Assembly (NCBI GenBank): GCA_021409285.1
Contig: JAGFND010000002.1
Coordinates: forward strand, 1 to 50,930
Reading direction: 5' to 3'
Source: Candidatus Methanoperedens sp.
GTDB lineage: Archaea > Halobacteriota > Methanosarcinia > Methanosarcinales > Methanoperedenaceae
Length of the DNA stretch: 50,930 nt
Each line of letters opens with the position of its first letter. The stretch's first letter is position 1. The notes beneath the pieces are model-generated. The model had not been told where the DNA came from. It worked only from the letters and a program-made list of their open reading frames with translations, and searched no databases. Of the stretch, positions 16,130 through 25,455 are shown one piece after another. The position numbers were made by a program, and so were the translations under genes.

Positions 16130-18301
16130 ATGCTTACGAAATTATTATTTCCACCTCAATGGATACCAACTCAGCCTTACTTAAGTCTTCCTTCCCTGAC
16201 TGCTTTCCTGAAGGCCAACAATTGCGATGTAGAACAGAATGATATCAATGTCTCATTTTATGATACGCTGTTGAGCAAAGCTGGACTTTCTGCTTTCTAT
16301 GAAAAAGCTTGTTCCAGGTTCCAGGAACTTGAATCAAAAGAGGTGCTTAATCTGGAATTTCAGAAGCAATATGCATCCCTTGGGGCATCCATGCTTTTTG
16401 GGAAATATGTTATCAATGAGATAGAAGGTGCAAGAAAGGTCTTGAAAAATAAAGAGAGCTTTTACGAGATCGATGAACTGTTCAGGGCATTTAAAATAAT
16501 GGAACTGGGTCTTAAGCTTGCCTCATCAGCTTATTATCCTTCCAATCTGACATTTCATTCTTATGATATGCGGTACTCGTGCCGCGGAAGTAATGCAGTT
16601 CTTGCGGCAATAGATGACCACGAAGAAAATATTTTTTTGGATTATTTTGAGAAAAAGACTGTACCTGATGTTCTAAAGGGTAAACCTGGACTTGTGGGTA
16701 TCTCCATAATAAATACCAGCCAGTTGATCCCGGGATTGACGCTTGCAAATTTGATAAAAAAAGCAGATCCGAATATCCATATAAACATAGGAGGTAGCGT
16801 CTTTACCCGTCTGATCACTGAAATAAGCTGCAATAAAGAATTATTTTCGGTTTTTGATAGCATGATAGTCCATGAAGGTGAAACTGCACTGTTATCACTC
16901 ATAAGGCATTTGAACAAGGAATTGGATATTAAGGATATTCCAAACCTTATATATAAAGAAGGAAATGAGATAAAGGTCAATAAGCTAAGCGCAATCGGAG
17001 AAGATATTAACAGGCTTCCAACGCCTGACTTTGGCGGCTTTGCACTTGATAAATATCTGTCGCCTGAACTTGTCCTGCCTGTACTTTCATCACGGGGATG
17101 TTACTGGGGGAGATGCACTTTTTGCGATCACAGTTTTGGGTATTCAGGAAAATACAGGCCAAGAAATGTTGATCTTCTCTACAAAGATCTTGAATTACTG
17201 AAAAATAAATATCACACGAATTTTTTCACGTTCCAGGATGAAGGCGTTGCTCCGAAATTGATAAGCGATTTATCCGATAAAATAATCGAAAAAGATCTTG
17301 ATATTGCATGGCTGGCCGATTCGAGGTTTGAACCTGCTTTTTCAAAGGAACTTGGAAGGAAACTTGCGGATGCAGGATGTAAAATGATATATTTTGGCCT
17401 GGAATCCTCAAATGAAAGGATCCTTGCCTGTATGGACAAAGGGATAAGAAAAGAAAATGTCCTGAAAATCTGCCAGTACAGCATAGATGCAGGAATATGG
17501 ACACATCTCTTCCTGATATTCGGATTCCCTACGGAAACGCGAGATGAAGCAAAGGAAACAATGGATTTCATTCTTGAGAATAACAACATTATAAGATCAA
17601 TGTCTTTTGGAAGTTTCCAGCTTACAAAGCATTCAATAGTTTATGAAAATCCAGAAAATTTCAAAATCATGAAAACTGATCAGAAAGATAGCATAGATCT
17701 GTCTCTCTGGTATGAATATGAAGTAAAATGCGGAATGACAAGAAGAGAAACAGATGAGTTCATTCAGGAATTCTACAACCAGCTATCATTAAAATACCGG
17801 GACCTGCCTATCTGGAGCAATCTTGACAGGGAACATCTGTTCCTGTATATTTCACATTTCAAGAAAGCAAATAGCAGGACAACAGATCTTTCTGGATTGA
17901 TAGACAGGGCGATCATGAAAAGACAAAATGATTTGCAAGAAGGTGCAGTGAAGAAACATGACCTGTATCCTGTCCTGTCTGAAGGCGTTTTTGCAGGGAC
18001 TTTCAATTTCAATCTTGCGCAATTGATACATTCGATGATGTCAGGTGATGCATTAAAAGAAGGATTGCAGAAGGAAAAAGCAAATGTTGTCTTTGATACG
18101 AATAATAACAGGATATTTACTGTATCTGATTTTGCAAGAGACATTCTGGAGAGCAGCAATGGGAGATTGAAAATATCAGAAATAATAGTCAGGATCCAGG
18201 AAAAATATCAAATGCAGATTGATGAAGCCGAGTCTAAATGCCATATTTTTTTGAACAGTTTGATGGAAAAAAATATGATCTCAAATGGAAAAAAAAGGTA
18301 A
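16130..18301 (+). CDS. B12-binding-fold radical SAM protein with C-terminal PqqD-like domain
   Basis: 723 residues in three parts. The N-terminal 300 residues contain a cobalamin-binding-like Rossmann fold (LLFPPQWIPTQPYLSLPSLTAFL; GLVGISIINTSQ; INIGGSVFT), without an obvious DxHxxG cobalt ligand. The radical SAM core begins with RGCYWGRCTFCDH, cluster cysteines 324, 329 and 332 (CX4CX2C), and continues through YFGLESSNERIL and a GFPTET motif. The last 75 residues (IFTVSDFARDILESSNGRLKISEIIVRIQEKY) look like a PqqD/RRE domain, which in other systems holds a precursor peptide. This suggests peptide modification, though no precursor is recognised nearby. No SPASM cysteines are evident. Confidence 0.85.
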   Translation: MLTKLLFPPQWIPTQPYLSLPSLTAFLKANNCDVEQNDINVSFYDTLLSKAGLSAFYEKACSRFQELESKEVLNLEFQKQYASLGASMLFGKYVINEIEGARKVLKNKESFYEIDELFRAFKIMELGLKLASSAYYPSNLTFHSYDMRYSCRGSNAVLAAIDDHEENIFLDYFEKKTVPDVLKGKPGLVGISIINTSQLIPGLTLANLIKKADPNIHINIGGSVFTRLITEISCNKELFSVFDSMIVHEGETALLSLIRHLNKELDIKDIPNLIYKEGNEIKVNKLSAIGEDINRLPTPDFGGFALDKYLSPELVLPVLSSRGCYWGRCTFCDHSFGYSGKYRPRNVDLLYKDLELLKNKYHTNFFTFQDEGVAPKLISDLSDKIIEKDLDIAWLADSRFEPAFSKELGRKLADAGCKMIYFGLESSNERILACMDKGIRKENVLKICQYSIDAGIWTHLFLIFGFPTETRDEAKETMDFILENNNIIRSMSFGSFQLTKHSIVYENPENFKIMKTDQKDSIDLSLWYEYEVKCGMTRRETDEFIQEFYNQLSLKYRDLPIWSNLDREHLFLYISHFKKANSRTTDLSGLIDRAIMKRQNDLQEGAVKKHDLYPVLSEGVFAGTFNFNLAQLIHSMMSGDALKEGLQKEKANVVFDTNNNRIFTVSDFARDILESSNGRLKISEIIVRIQEKYQMQIDEAESKCHIFLNSLMEKNMISNGKKR

Positions 18302-18305
18302 ACGA

Positions 18306-18473
18306 TCAGGGAGCCCTTTGCTTAATGTTTTTTGATCCACAGTTGGGACATTCAATAGCTTCTTTTTTGATAAACGTTTTCTTACATGACCTGCACCAGA
18401 ACATCGAACTTTTTTTTGCCATTTCTGCAAGATCATCCGGCATCATTGAGAATCCCGTATAGGTACTGCACAC
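18306..18473 (-). CDS. 55-residue zinc-ribbon protein
   Basis: A small gene below usual length cut-offs. GTG at 18473 follows GGAGG (18482-18486) at 8-nt spacing. The 55-residue product has two cysteine pairs in CRSC (residues 27-30) and CPNC (residues 42-45), followed by GSKNI, a classic rubredoxin-type zinc ribbon. Its stop lies 5 bp beyond the radical-SAM gene, so the two converge. An internal ATG start would give a 45-residue form. Function unknown; nucleic-acid or protein binding is the usual role of such ribbons. Confidence 0.75.
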   Translation of the reverse strand: MCSTYTGFSMMPDDLAEMAKKSSMFWCRSCKKTFIKKEAIECPNCGSKNIKQRAP

Positions 18474-18570
18474 GATTACTGCCTCCTTGCTTATTGATTA
18501 TGTAGGATGTTTCTCATATTTCGTAATAAAGCTTTTGATGGGTTAAATTATTATACCGCAGGAGACCCAT

Positions 18571-18590
18571 ATAGGAGTAATATTTCCTAT
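18571..18590. promoter_or_regulatory. Inverted repeat near the predicted start of the LutB-like gene
   Basis: ATAGGA (18571-18576) and TCCTAT (18585-18590), 8-base spacer. It lies about 20-30 bp downstream of a TATA-like TTATTATA (18547-18554), where transcription should begin, and 40 bp before the ORF at 18630. This is the position expected for a repressor operator. An outer pair, GGAGA (18561-18565) and TCTCC (18590-18594), could extend it as RNA structure. Confidence 0.4.
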
Positions 18591-18629
18591 CTCCAGCAAT
18601 ATAAATGACTATTCAAGGAAAAACAATAA

Positions 18630-19835
18630 ATGAATTTTGAAGAAGTAATCGCCCTTCGAAAAGCTTTTAGATCTGTAAAAGAAAAGCAGGCCCAAAAATC
18701 TCCCCGAGATATGGGAAATAAGAAGAAAAGGCTAAGAGAATCCAGGGAACTATGCGTGGGAAATAGAGAAATGCTTGGAATAACGATTGAGAACCTCAAG
18801 AAAAACGGCATGAAAGTTTATCTCGTAGGTGAAAAAAAAGACGCACTCGATATAATTCTCAATGAGATAGGTAGCGAAAAAATAATCGTAAAATCAAAAT
18901 CCAATGTCACAAAAGAACTGGAATTGACCAGATTTCTTGAGAAAAAAGGTTTTATCGTGGTGGAGACGGATATCGGTGACCGGATACTTCAGATATTGAA
19001 CGCAAAACCTTCCCACCCTACAGGTCCAGTAACTCATCTTTCAGCAAAAGAGATAGCAAAAGGATTATCGAACTATTATAACAGACCAGTAAGTAAAGAA
19101 CCTGAAGACATCGTAAAAATAGTCAGGGAAGATGTGATCGCAAATTTAAAAAATGCAAGAATTGGAATAACAGGAGCAAATGCTATCACAGCCGATGAAG
19201 GCTCTATCGTGATAGCACATAACGAAGGGAATGTCTATGAGGTCATGCGTAAAGAAAAGCATATTGTTGTAACTTCAATAGACAAAATTTATCCTGATAT
19301 TGAATCCACAATAAACATGCTTAAAATTTTGAGTTATAATGCTACGGGTGCAATAATTCCATCATTTGTTGAGATAATCAGCGGCGTCAGTAAAACAGCG
19401 GATGTGGAAAAAAAGTTCATAAAAGGAGTCCATATGCCTTCTGAAATAATTGTTGTTTTAGTTGATAATAAAAGAAGCGAGATTGCAGCCAGCGAATTCA
19501 AAGAACTCCTCTACTGCATCGGATGCGGCAACTGTCTTCTCCACTGCCCCATGTATAATACGATCGGAAATGAATTTGCAATGGATAATAATCTTGGAGG
19601 AAAAGGTCTCGCATATCATTCGCTCTATACCGATGAAAAGGACAGGAAGCTTGAATTTTGTCTCTCATGCGGGAAGTGCAAAGCGAATTGTCCACTGGAA
19701 CTGGATATTACGGGAATGATCAGAAAGATAAGGAGCAAAGATGTCTCAACTGAGGTTTATTATTTCTTAAAATCACATGCAATATGGATGTATTACCAGA
19801 TTTTCCTGAAATTAAATCGTGTTCTTTCTAATTGA
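18630..19835 (+). CDS. LUD-domain ferredoxin, LutB-like
   Basis: 401 residues. An N-terminal LUD domain (about 1-280, with ARIGITGANAITADEGSIVIAHNEGN) is followed by a two-cluster ferredoxin: CIGCGNCLLHCP and CLSCGKCKANCP. LutB proteins are the iron-sulfur subunits of lactate oxidation (LutABC), but neither LutA nor LutC is adjacent, so the substrate is open. In methanogens such orphan proteins may shuttle electrons to heterodisulfide-type enzymes; that is inference. It converges with cdhC, with only 3 bp between the stops. Confidence 0.85.
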   Translation: MNFEEVIALRKAFRSVKEKQAQKSPRDMGNKKKRLRESRELCVGNREMLGITIENLKKNGMKVYLVGEKKDALDIILNEIGSEKIIVKSKSNVTKELELTRFLEKKGFIVVETDIGDRILQILNAKPSHPTGPVTHLSAKEIAKGLSNYYNRPVSKEPEDIVKIVREDVIANLKNARIGITGANAITADEGSIVIAHNEGNVYEVMRKEKHIVVTSIDKIYPDIESTINMLKILSYNATGAIIPSFVEIISGVSKTADVEKKFIKGVHMPSEIIVVLVDNKRSEIAASEFKELLYCIGCGNCLLHCPMYNTIGNEFAMDNNLGGKGLAYHSLYTDEKDRKLEFCLSCGKCKANCPLELDITGMIRKIRSKDVSTEVYYFLKSHAIWMYYQIFLKLNRVLSN

Positions 19836-19838
19836 CCT

Positions 19839-21251
19839 TCATTTCTCCTTGTTTTTGAATACAATCCTTTCAATATTTATCTTTGCATTTTTAAACGTGA
19901 GTTTCATGCCGCCACCTTCACCCATTGGCATTATGGGCATCCCAACGGGCATCGTCATAGTCGGCGCCAGCATTGACCATGCTGGCTCCGCCGTAGAAGG
20001 ACTCTCCATTGGAGATACTGTTTCAGGGGCAGCAACTTCCTTCACCCATCTCTGGATAATCGGATGCTGATTTTTCTCAAGATAGTCCTTCAAGGTCTTT
20101 AGATCTGTCACTTCATCATCTGTTGGTATCTTATCAACAAGTTCGGGAGGTATGTCTGCTTTGATCTTTTCTTTCAGGTTCTTTGGCATCCAGATGACGC
20201 GGTTCCAGCCGCCATCTGCCTGTATGAATTTGGGCGACCTGAAATAATTTACACCTACTCCAAGGAAGCCGATGATCTGTTTCCCTCCGCCGGTCTGTCC
20301 TGCCATCGTCGAGAATGCAAGACCATTCGGGGCCATCCCGGTAAAATCCCTGTCAACCCATCCTATCCCATCAACTTCAGGAATGTAAAATCCAACGACT
20401 TCAAAACATCCGCAGCTTGTATGCGGATACTCAAAGAAGGAATGTATCTTGATACGAGAATATTCGCCGCCAGAAAGGGCGACAGCCTTATCATTGACTC
20501 CGGAATATTCACCGCTGACCGCATCAATGATCTCTCCTTTAGGTATCGCGAACTGCGGCCCTTCGGGATCTACCTTGGCCGCTGCACGCCCATCGAACCA
20601 GTTAATGGCGCCGCATAATGATATCCTGTCAGGTGTCACAACACAAACGTTCGTGGGAGCAAAGCTCTGGCATAATGTGCAGCCATAAAAAACATCCACG
20701 TCTTCATCGTGCAGACCGCGCGTCCTCGCATCTCTTGCCTCATATATCTTTATTGCATCTACTCTTCGTTTTTCTATTTCATCCGGATCAGTGATATAGG
20801 TGGCATCGATCTTCTCAATAAAAGGCAATTCATTCTTAAAAAGCATCATTGTGGCTTTAGCTACCTGTTCAAATGATGTAAGACCTTTTTTTATCGCATC
20901 CTTGTTTATTCGCACCCACATATCATACCGCTGGTTAAGATGCATGTAACCCTGGATATAATTCTGGAAATCGTGGTTTCGCCTCTCAACGATCGCTTCA
21001 AGGTCTGTTTCAACCAGTTTTCCAGCGATCCTGTATATCATTGCGTAAGGATGCCGTGAGCCTTCCTGCATCAGGGAAATATCCGGGCCGATGAGAGTAA
21101 AGTTTCCATCTTCCACTTCCTCAAGCGTCGCAGCCCTCACGAGTTCAAATCCCCTCGACTTGGGACCTGCAAGCTCAACAAACATATCATCTTTTCGTAC
21201 ACGTTCACCCTCGAACATGGGTGAGATTTCAAAGGGAAATTCATTTGCCAT
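19839..21251 (-). CDS. cdhC: CODH/ACS complex beta subunit (acetyl-CoA synthase)
   Basis: It builds or cleaves acetyl-CoA at the nickel-iron A cluster, condensing CO, a corrinoid-bound methyl and CoA. 470 residues. The A-cluster cysteines correspond one-to-one with the Methanosarcina enzyme: Cys191, Cys194, Cys203, Cys280 and Cys282 (GCTLCQSFAPTNVC and CGCFE). A Pro/Met-rich linker near residues 410-445 precedes the C terminus. It is the third gene of cdhABC, 45 bp after cdhB. The archaeal form lacks the N-terminal domains of the bacterial protein, as here. Confidence 0.97.
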   Translation of the reverse strand: MANEFPFEISPMFEGERVRKDDMFVELAGPKSRGFELVRAATLEEVEDGNFTLIGPDISLMQEGSRHPYAMIYRIAGKLVETDLEAIVERRNHDFQNYIQGYMHLNQRYDMWVRINKDAIKKGLTSFEQVAKATMMLFKNELPFIEKIDATYITDPDEIEKRRVDAIKIYEARDARTRGLHDEDVDVFYGCTLCQSFAPTNVCVVTPDRISLCGAINWFDGRAAAKVDPEGPQFAIPKGEIIDAVSGEYSGVNDKAVALSGGEYSRIKIHSFFEYPHTSCGCFEVVGFYIPEVDGIGWVDRDFTGMAPNGLAFSTMAGQTGGGKQIIGFLGVGVNYFRSPKFIQADGGWNRVIWMPKNLKEKIKADIPPELVDKIPTDDEVTDLKTLKDYLEKNQHPIIQRWVKEVAAPETVSPMESPSTAEPAWSMLAPTMTMPVGMPIMPMGEGGGMKLTFKNAKINIERIVFKNKEK

Positions 21252-21296
21252 GATTGTCGTCCTGTTTATTATTACCCGTATTTAAATACAGGGTCA

Positions 21297-21839
21297 TTAT
21301 TTTTTCGGTAACTGTAATATAACTTCATCAAGCGCCGCAATGAACACATCGTCCCTGAGATTGCCAAAGGACATATCTGCGTTCGGATGATAATATTTAT
21401 CTATTGATACAACTTTGATCTTTGAGAAATTCTTTAGTGCCGAGATCGACTGTGACATATAATAATAGGTAATCCCGAAGAATACTACAAGGTCGTACCC
21501 GCCTTTTCCATCAAGACCCGGCCATTGTGGATCGCACAGGTATGAGGCCAGAGCATGCATATTTATATAATGGGCATCAAGTCCTTTATCGCCAAGCGCG
21601 GAAAAGGAATTTCCCACGGCTGCTATCTGTATCCCTCTTTTTCCAAAGTCTACAACCTTTGCAAGCACTTTTTCATCATGTATCTCTGAACCCACTATCA
21701 GCAAAGGCCGCTTTGCTTTCGCAAGCATTTTTCCAGCCACAGCTGGCATAGTTGCCCGCGCCATCTTTGGTCCTGGGATATTCCCGGTATCAAATGGTAC
21801 AGCCTGTCTGGTCGTATCAATGGCCTTCTCAGAGTTCAT
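21297..21839 (-). CDS. cdhB: CODH/ACS complex epsilon subunit
   Basis: The small partner of the alpha subunit in the alpha2epsilon2 CO dehydrogenase; it stabilises the complex and may bind FAD or take part in electron transfer. 180 residues with the expected Rossmann-like fold ([64 protein letters not shown]). It starts inside the cdhA stop codon (ATGA overlap), indicating coupled translation in stoichiometric amounts. Confidence 0.96.
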   Translation of the reverse strand: MNSEKAIDTTRQAVPFDTGNIPGPKMARATMPAVAGKMLAKAKRPLLIVGSEIHDEKVLAKVVDFGKRGIQIAAVGNSFSALGDKGLDAHYINMHALASYLCDPQWPGLDGKGGYDLVVFFGITYYYMSQSISALKNFSKIKVVSIDKYYHPNADMSFGNLRDDVFIAALDEVILQLPKK

Positions 21840-24208
21840 TTCTTAGCCTCCTTGCACAGGCGCGGCACGTTAGTCGGCTGGAACGAAACATCGACTTTGC
21901 GAAGCGGTCCTTCGGTTATTTTCTTCTTTTCCCAGTCAATCTTCCATCCTTTTTGTTCCAGTAGCTTCAGGAGCTGTTCACGCTTTGCCACAGGCAGATC
22001 TGCCTCATTCCTGACATAGATGTGCCAGTCATCTGGCATCTTCTTAAGATATTTCTCAGAAAGCTCGATATAATGTGTGAGCTTAATAGCTCTGCCGAGG
22101 CTGTTATCGCTGGGCCTAAAACACAATTTCGCAAGAAGCGGCATCATTTCTTCTTTTGTCTCAGCAGTGATCATGAGATGTTCAGGTGCAGGTTCCACAT
22201 TCACCACAGAACCGTCCCTTCCATCAAAAACATTCCAGTCGTCTTTTCTGTACGGTTTTCCAATAAAGGCTCGCCTGTACTTTGTTCCGTGCGGCCCAAC
22301 AACGACAGGGATGCCAAGCCTGTTGCAGCCTGTCCCGATGGCAAAAGCTTTCTGTGAATATGCACCCCAAGCTATTCCTACTGCCCCTACTCTGTTAAGA
22401 ACATAATCCGCGATCTCTTCCCAGTTTCCCTTAGTCTTCCTGCCCGCGAAAATGGAAGCCACTTTGATCGTCGTTGCTGCAATGTGAGCGTTCGAAACAC
22501 ATGAACCGGTGTTCAGGAGATTGCCTTTGATGAACCGTCCAGGGTAGCGCTCATAAAGGGTTTTTCCGTCTTTATCCTTATACATGCCAATATCCATGGC
22601 TGCGCACCCTGAAGAAATGATAATATAACTGCGCTGAATCATTTCCTCGACAACGTCATATACGTCCTTTGTACCATCAGGATAATTTCCGCAGCCCACA
22701 AAAGCAAGAACTCCAGGCGTTGTGCCAAGCACAAGGTTACGTCCTTCTTCGCGTATCTCAGGATCGCCGATCTGTCCTCTTCCGATCCTCACTTTACCCT
22801 TTTCTTCACGGATCACGCGCTGCGCTGCCTTTTCGATGACATTCAGCACAGGGATGTCCACAGGACAACTGTAATCACACCGTCCGCAGCCAACACACTT
22901 ATCGTGAAGTTCTTCAAACGGAACAAGATCGCCATTTACTGCGGCCGCCATCGCATCCGATATCGGAAGACTTTCCGGGCAGTCGCGCGTGCACTGGAGA
23001 CATTTTGTGCATTTTGCCACGAGTTTCTTGAATTCTTCTTCGTTCGGAAGCGCAGTGAGGCCTTTTGCCTTTCTGATAGGTCCTATCTTCATCGCAAGTT
23101 TGGGGACAAGTTCTCCAATCTTCTCAAAATCAAGAAGTAGCACACCAGCCTGTTTCCCACTCACAAGGTCGTCAATTATTGCATCAACGTTATCATTTGT
23201 TCTGTCTGGCAATCCGTATGTGATCTTTTCGTTAGTTGCAATAACCGGGATATGCAGTTTTTGTGCCTCTTTCAGGATATCCGCTCTCACGCACTGTTCG
23301 TCCGTCACAAGCACATCTGGTATGCCTGAGCGTATGTATTTTAATTCCTTTGTCATTGAGCCAATGATCTTCGCATTCCTGTTGTAGCGCGTCATGTCGT
23401 GTGCTGTGCAGCACAATCCGGCTATTTCGATCTTATCGAACTGGCCATTCTTGTCCATATAATCAAGAATATAAGCTGGAGCAACGATGTTATGTCCCAC
23501 GCATATTACCACAGGCTTTGTGGGATCAAGTATTCCCATTCCGATCTCTGCCATCGGCGCTTTTTCATCAGATTTGGGGAATCCAAGGCACGATATCTGT
23601 ATGATATCTGCGACCTCCATGCCTAAGAGATCAAGCATCCCTGCGTGAAGCGCTTTTGATTCAAAATCCCTTGCTGAACCTTCCTGGCCGGTATTTGTTG
23701 TGGCCATAAGCTGAGTCAGCTGCTCTTCCACATAATCAAGAACGGGAAAGAAATCTCCTATTGTTTTTGGCTGGATTCCCATAATTGTCTCTGTGAGAGG
23801 GGCCTGAAGATTGCTCGGACCAACATCAATCGGAAAATCATTGCCATATTTTCTTGTAAGATAATTTAGAAGATGACGGCCGTGGGCTGTATGACATGCA
23901 GCTCCCATGATGTTTGTCATAAGCGCCTGCCGTGCAGACTGCCCCTCAAGGTCGATGCCGCATGCGCCTTCTTTATTACCCGTAAGGTCACATTTGCCGT
24001 AAGTACAGTAATCACACATATCGCTCGTTGGCGTATATACCGGATTATACCGGTCAAGGAGCCGATAATCCCAGTTCCGGAGACTTATGATCTCAGGCCG
24101 GGGTGTTGGCCCTTGCGCTATTTGTTCTTCTTCCGCACCCACTTTGCCTATGTTAATCTGTACATTCTCCAGTCCTTCAATTACAAAACTTCCTTTCTTA
24201 ACTATCAT
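21836..24208 (-). CDS. cdhA: CODH/ACS complex alpha subunit (CO dehydrogenase)
   Basis: It interconverts CO and CO2 at the nickel-iron-sulfur C cluster. 790 residues. The N-terminal region carries CDYCTYGKC and the D/B cluster cysteines. A ferredoxin-like pair unique to archaeal CdhA follows in the middle ([12 protein letters not shown] and [12 protein letters not shown]). C-cluster segments lie in the second half ([30 protein letters not shown]). Length and motifs are complete. It is the first gene of cdhABC, and no cooC nickel-insertion gene accompanies the cluster. The other two complex subunits lie 18 kb away. Confidence 0.97.
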   Translation of the reverse strand: MIVKKGSFVIEGLENVQINIGKVGAEEEQIAQGPTPRPEIISLRNWDYRLLDRYNPVYTPTSDMCDYCTYGKCDLTGNKEGACGIDLEGQSARQALMTNIMGAACHTAHGRHLLNYLTRKYGNDFPIDVGPSNLQAPLTETIMGIQPKTIGDFFPVLDYVEEQLTQLMATTNTGQEGSARDFESKALHAGMLDLLGMEVADIIQISCLGFPKSDEKAPMAEIGMGILDPTKPVVICVGHNIVAPAYILDYMDKNGQFDKIEIAGLCCTAHDMTRYNRNAKIIGSMTKELKYIRSGIPDVLVTDEQCVRADILKEAQKLHIPVIATNEKITYGLPDRTNDNVDAIIDDLVSGKQAGVLLLDFEKIGELVPKLAMKIGPIRKAKGLTALPNEEEFKKLVAKCTKCLQCTRDCPESLPISDAMAAAVNGDLVPFEELHDKCVGCGRCDYSCPVDIPVLNVIEKAAQRVIREEKGKVRIGRGQIGDPEIREEGRNLVLGTTPGVLAFVGCGNYPDGTKDVYDVVEEMIQRSYIIISSGCAAMDIGMYKDKDGKTLYERYPGRFIKGNLLNTGSCVSNAHIAATTIKVASIFAGRKTKGNWEEIADYVLNRVGAVGIAWGAYSQKAFAIGTGCNRLGIPVVVGPHGTKYRRAFIGKPYRKDDWNVFDGRDGSVVNVEPAPEHLMITAETKEEMMPLLAKLCFRPSDNSLGRAIKLTHYIELSEKYLKKMPDDWHIYVRNEADLPVAKREQLLKLLEQKGWKIDWEKKKITEGPLRKVDVSFQPTNVPRLCKEAKK

Positions 24209-24228
24209 TTATTGTCTCCCATGATCTC

Positions 24229-24241
24229 AGGTATTTTACCT
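24229..24241 (-). promoter_or_regulatory. Small hairpin in the cdhA leader
   Basis: AGGTA and TACCT separated by three bases lie 21 bp before the cdhA ATG, between the presumed promoter and the ribosome-binding GGGAG. It may be a leader hairpin; five pairs is marginal. Confidence 0.3.
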
Positions 24242-24327
24242 CAAAGTGACACAAGGTACATAAACTTTTTTGTATTTATCATTATCATAAATTATATTTA
24301 TTATTGCAGCAACCTTTATAATAGTTC

Positions 24328-24349
24328 ACACCATTAATAATATTGGTGT
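24328..24349. promoter_or_regulatory. 22-bp near-perfect palindrome between cdhA and the winged-helix gene
   Basis: Outer arms ACACCA (24328-24333) and TGGTGT (24344-24349). Nine of eleven pairs match over 22 bp. It sits immediately downstream of a plus-strand TATA-like TTTATAATA (24316-24324), 7 bp before the ATG at 24356 and 120 bp upstream of cdhA. This is the size and location expected for a dimeric winged-helix operator, probably of the adjacent regulator. Confidence 0.55.
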
Positions 24350-24355
24350 TTACCA

Positions 24356-24659
24356 ATGAGGAATCGTCTTTGCCACCTCGAACAGCGGTCATAAATTAGA
24401 AAATGTAACGTCGTCGAACACAGAGATTAAGATAGAGACACTTCCCCCCTCGGCAAAACTTGTTTTTAAAATACTTGAGAACAGAGGACTTCTGACCCAG
24501 AAAGAAATTGCCAGGGAAAGCTATCTGCCTGCACGGACAGTGCGGTACGCATTGAACAGATTGAAGAAAACAGACTTTCTTGAAGAGCGATTCTATTTCA
24601 AGGATGCCCGCCAGAGCCTTTACGGATTAAAGGAAGGAAAAAGTGAGGTTTTATTTTGA
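24356..24659 (+). CDS. Winged-helix DNA-binding protein with a broken or unresolved 5' end
   Basis: The frame from 24360 to the stop at 24659 encodes a clear MarR-like winged helix (SAKLVFKILENRGLLTQKEIA, YLPARTVRYALNRLKKTDFLEE, FYFKDARQSLYGL). It has no ATG, GTG or TTG upstream of the domain. The ATG at 24356 is well placed behind a TATA box but is out of frame by one base. Removing one G near 24359-24361 would join it to this frame as a roughly 100-residue protein beginning MRIVFATSN. The frame reads GTA at 24405, which could be a mutated GTG start. So it is a frameshift (real or sequencing) or an unusual start. It is divergent from cdhABC, so a regulator of CODH/ACS is plausible. Confidence 0.6.
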
Positions 24660-24925
24660 AAATTTGTTCTATTATTAAAAAATTTTGAGGAATAGTATGG
24701 TTTATTCCCCATTTTCAAACGTCATCATCATTGCCCTGTAAATTCTTTCTTTATGAACTCAAGGCAATACTTCAAAAAGATTGCATAAAACACAATCTCA
24801 GGCAATGCCATGCTGTAAGAATTTCAAGACTTTAATTTTAATAAAAAGCATCAAGAATAAAAATCAATGAAATCAATTTATCGATTGTGGCTTATATTGA
24901 TTCAGCCAGCAGATAATGATACATT
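24660..24925. other. Gene-poor AT-rich spacer
   Basis: 266 bp with no convincing gene. A 27-residue minus-strand frame (about 24727-24810, beginning MALPEIVFYAIFLKYC) is hydrophobic, but nothing supports translation. No hairpin stands out. Confidence 0.5.
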
Positions 24926-25387
24926 TTACTCTTTCTTTCCAACGCCTTTTAAAAACCCAAGCCATCTTTTCGCATCATCGATCTTTATTTTTATCCCATC
25001 TTTTGATTCCTTCAATTTGACCTTTCCCTCTTCGCATTCCCGTATATCCATGATCGCCCTTAAAAGAGAGGCCGATTCATGGTACAATTTTATTGCATCC
25101 TGCCGTGTGAGCATTGCTTTTGCAAGTGTTTCCTCATTATATTTTTCTGTTTTTTCAAGCAAAAGCACAAGCTCTTCAATATGCTTTTTCTCCTCATCAG
25201 AGAATTTCTTTTTATGTATGCAGCGCCATATGAGATCATTTACCTCGATTCTCTTACCATCGATTTCGAACGTGTCTGGCAATTGTTCACCCACCCATAC
25301 AAAAAAGCGGTGCAATTCAGAAAGGAGGTGTTGACGTTCCTCTTCAGTAATATAATCATCAAGTCTGAGCACCTCTTTCTCATTCAT
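24926..25387 (-). CDS. Conserved archaeal protein, probably DUF5788
   Basis: 153 residues, soluble, strongly charged and mostly helical. Features are an N-terminal EEERQHLLSELHRFFVWVGEQLPDTFEIDG, a middle Lys/Glu helix with FSDEEKKHIEELVLLLEKTEKYNEE, and a C-terminal DDAKRWLGFLKGVGKK. The pattern resembles the DUF5788 family of Methanosarcinales (from memory, unverified). No catalytic motif is visible. It is divergent from the thermosome gene, with a 124-bp intergenic promoter region. Confidence 0.72.
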   Translation of the reverse strand: MNEKEVLRLDDYITEEERQHLLSELHRFFVWVGEQLPDTFEIDGKRIEVNDLIWRCIHKKKFSDEEKKHIEELVLLLEKTEKYNEETLAKAMLTRQDAIKLYHESASLLRAIMDIRECEEGKVKLKESKDGIKIKIDDAKRWLGFLKGVGKKE

Positions 25388-25455
25388 ATTATCTTAATTC
25401 GATATCATCATAAAAATAGTCTTTGAAAAATTATAAAAAATTTTATATCAGCAAA

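Noticed and set aside
24727-24810. 27-residue hydrophobic minus-strand frame
   Set aside because: No ribosome-binding site, no recognisable pattern, and in AT-rich DNA such frames are common.
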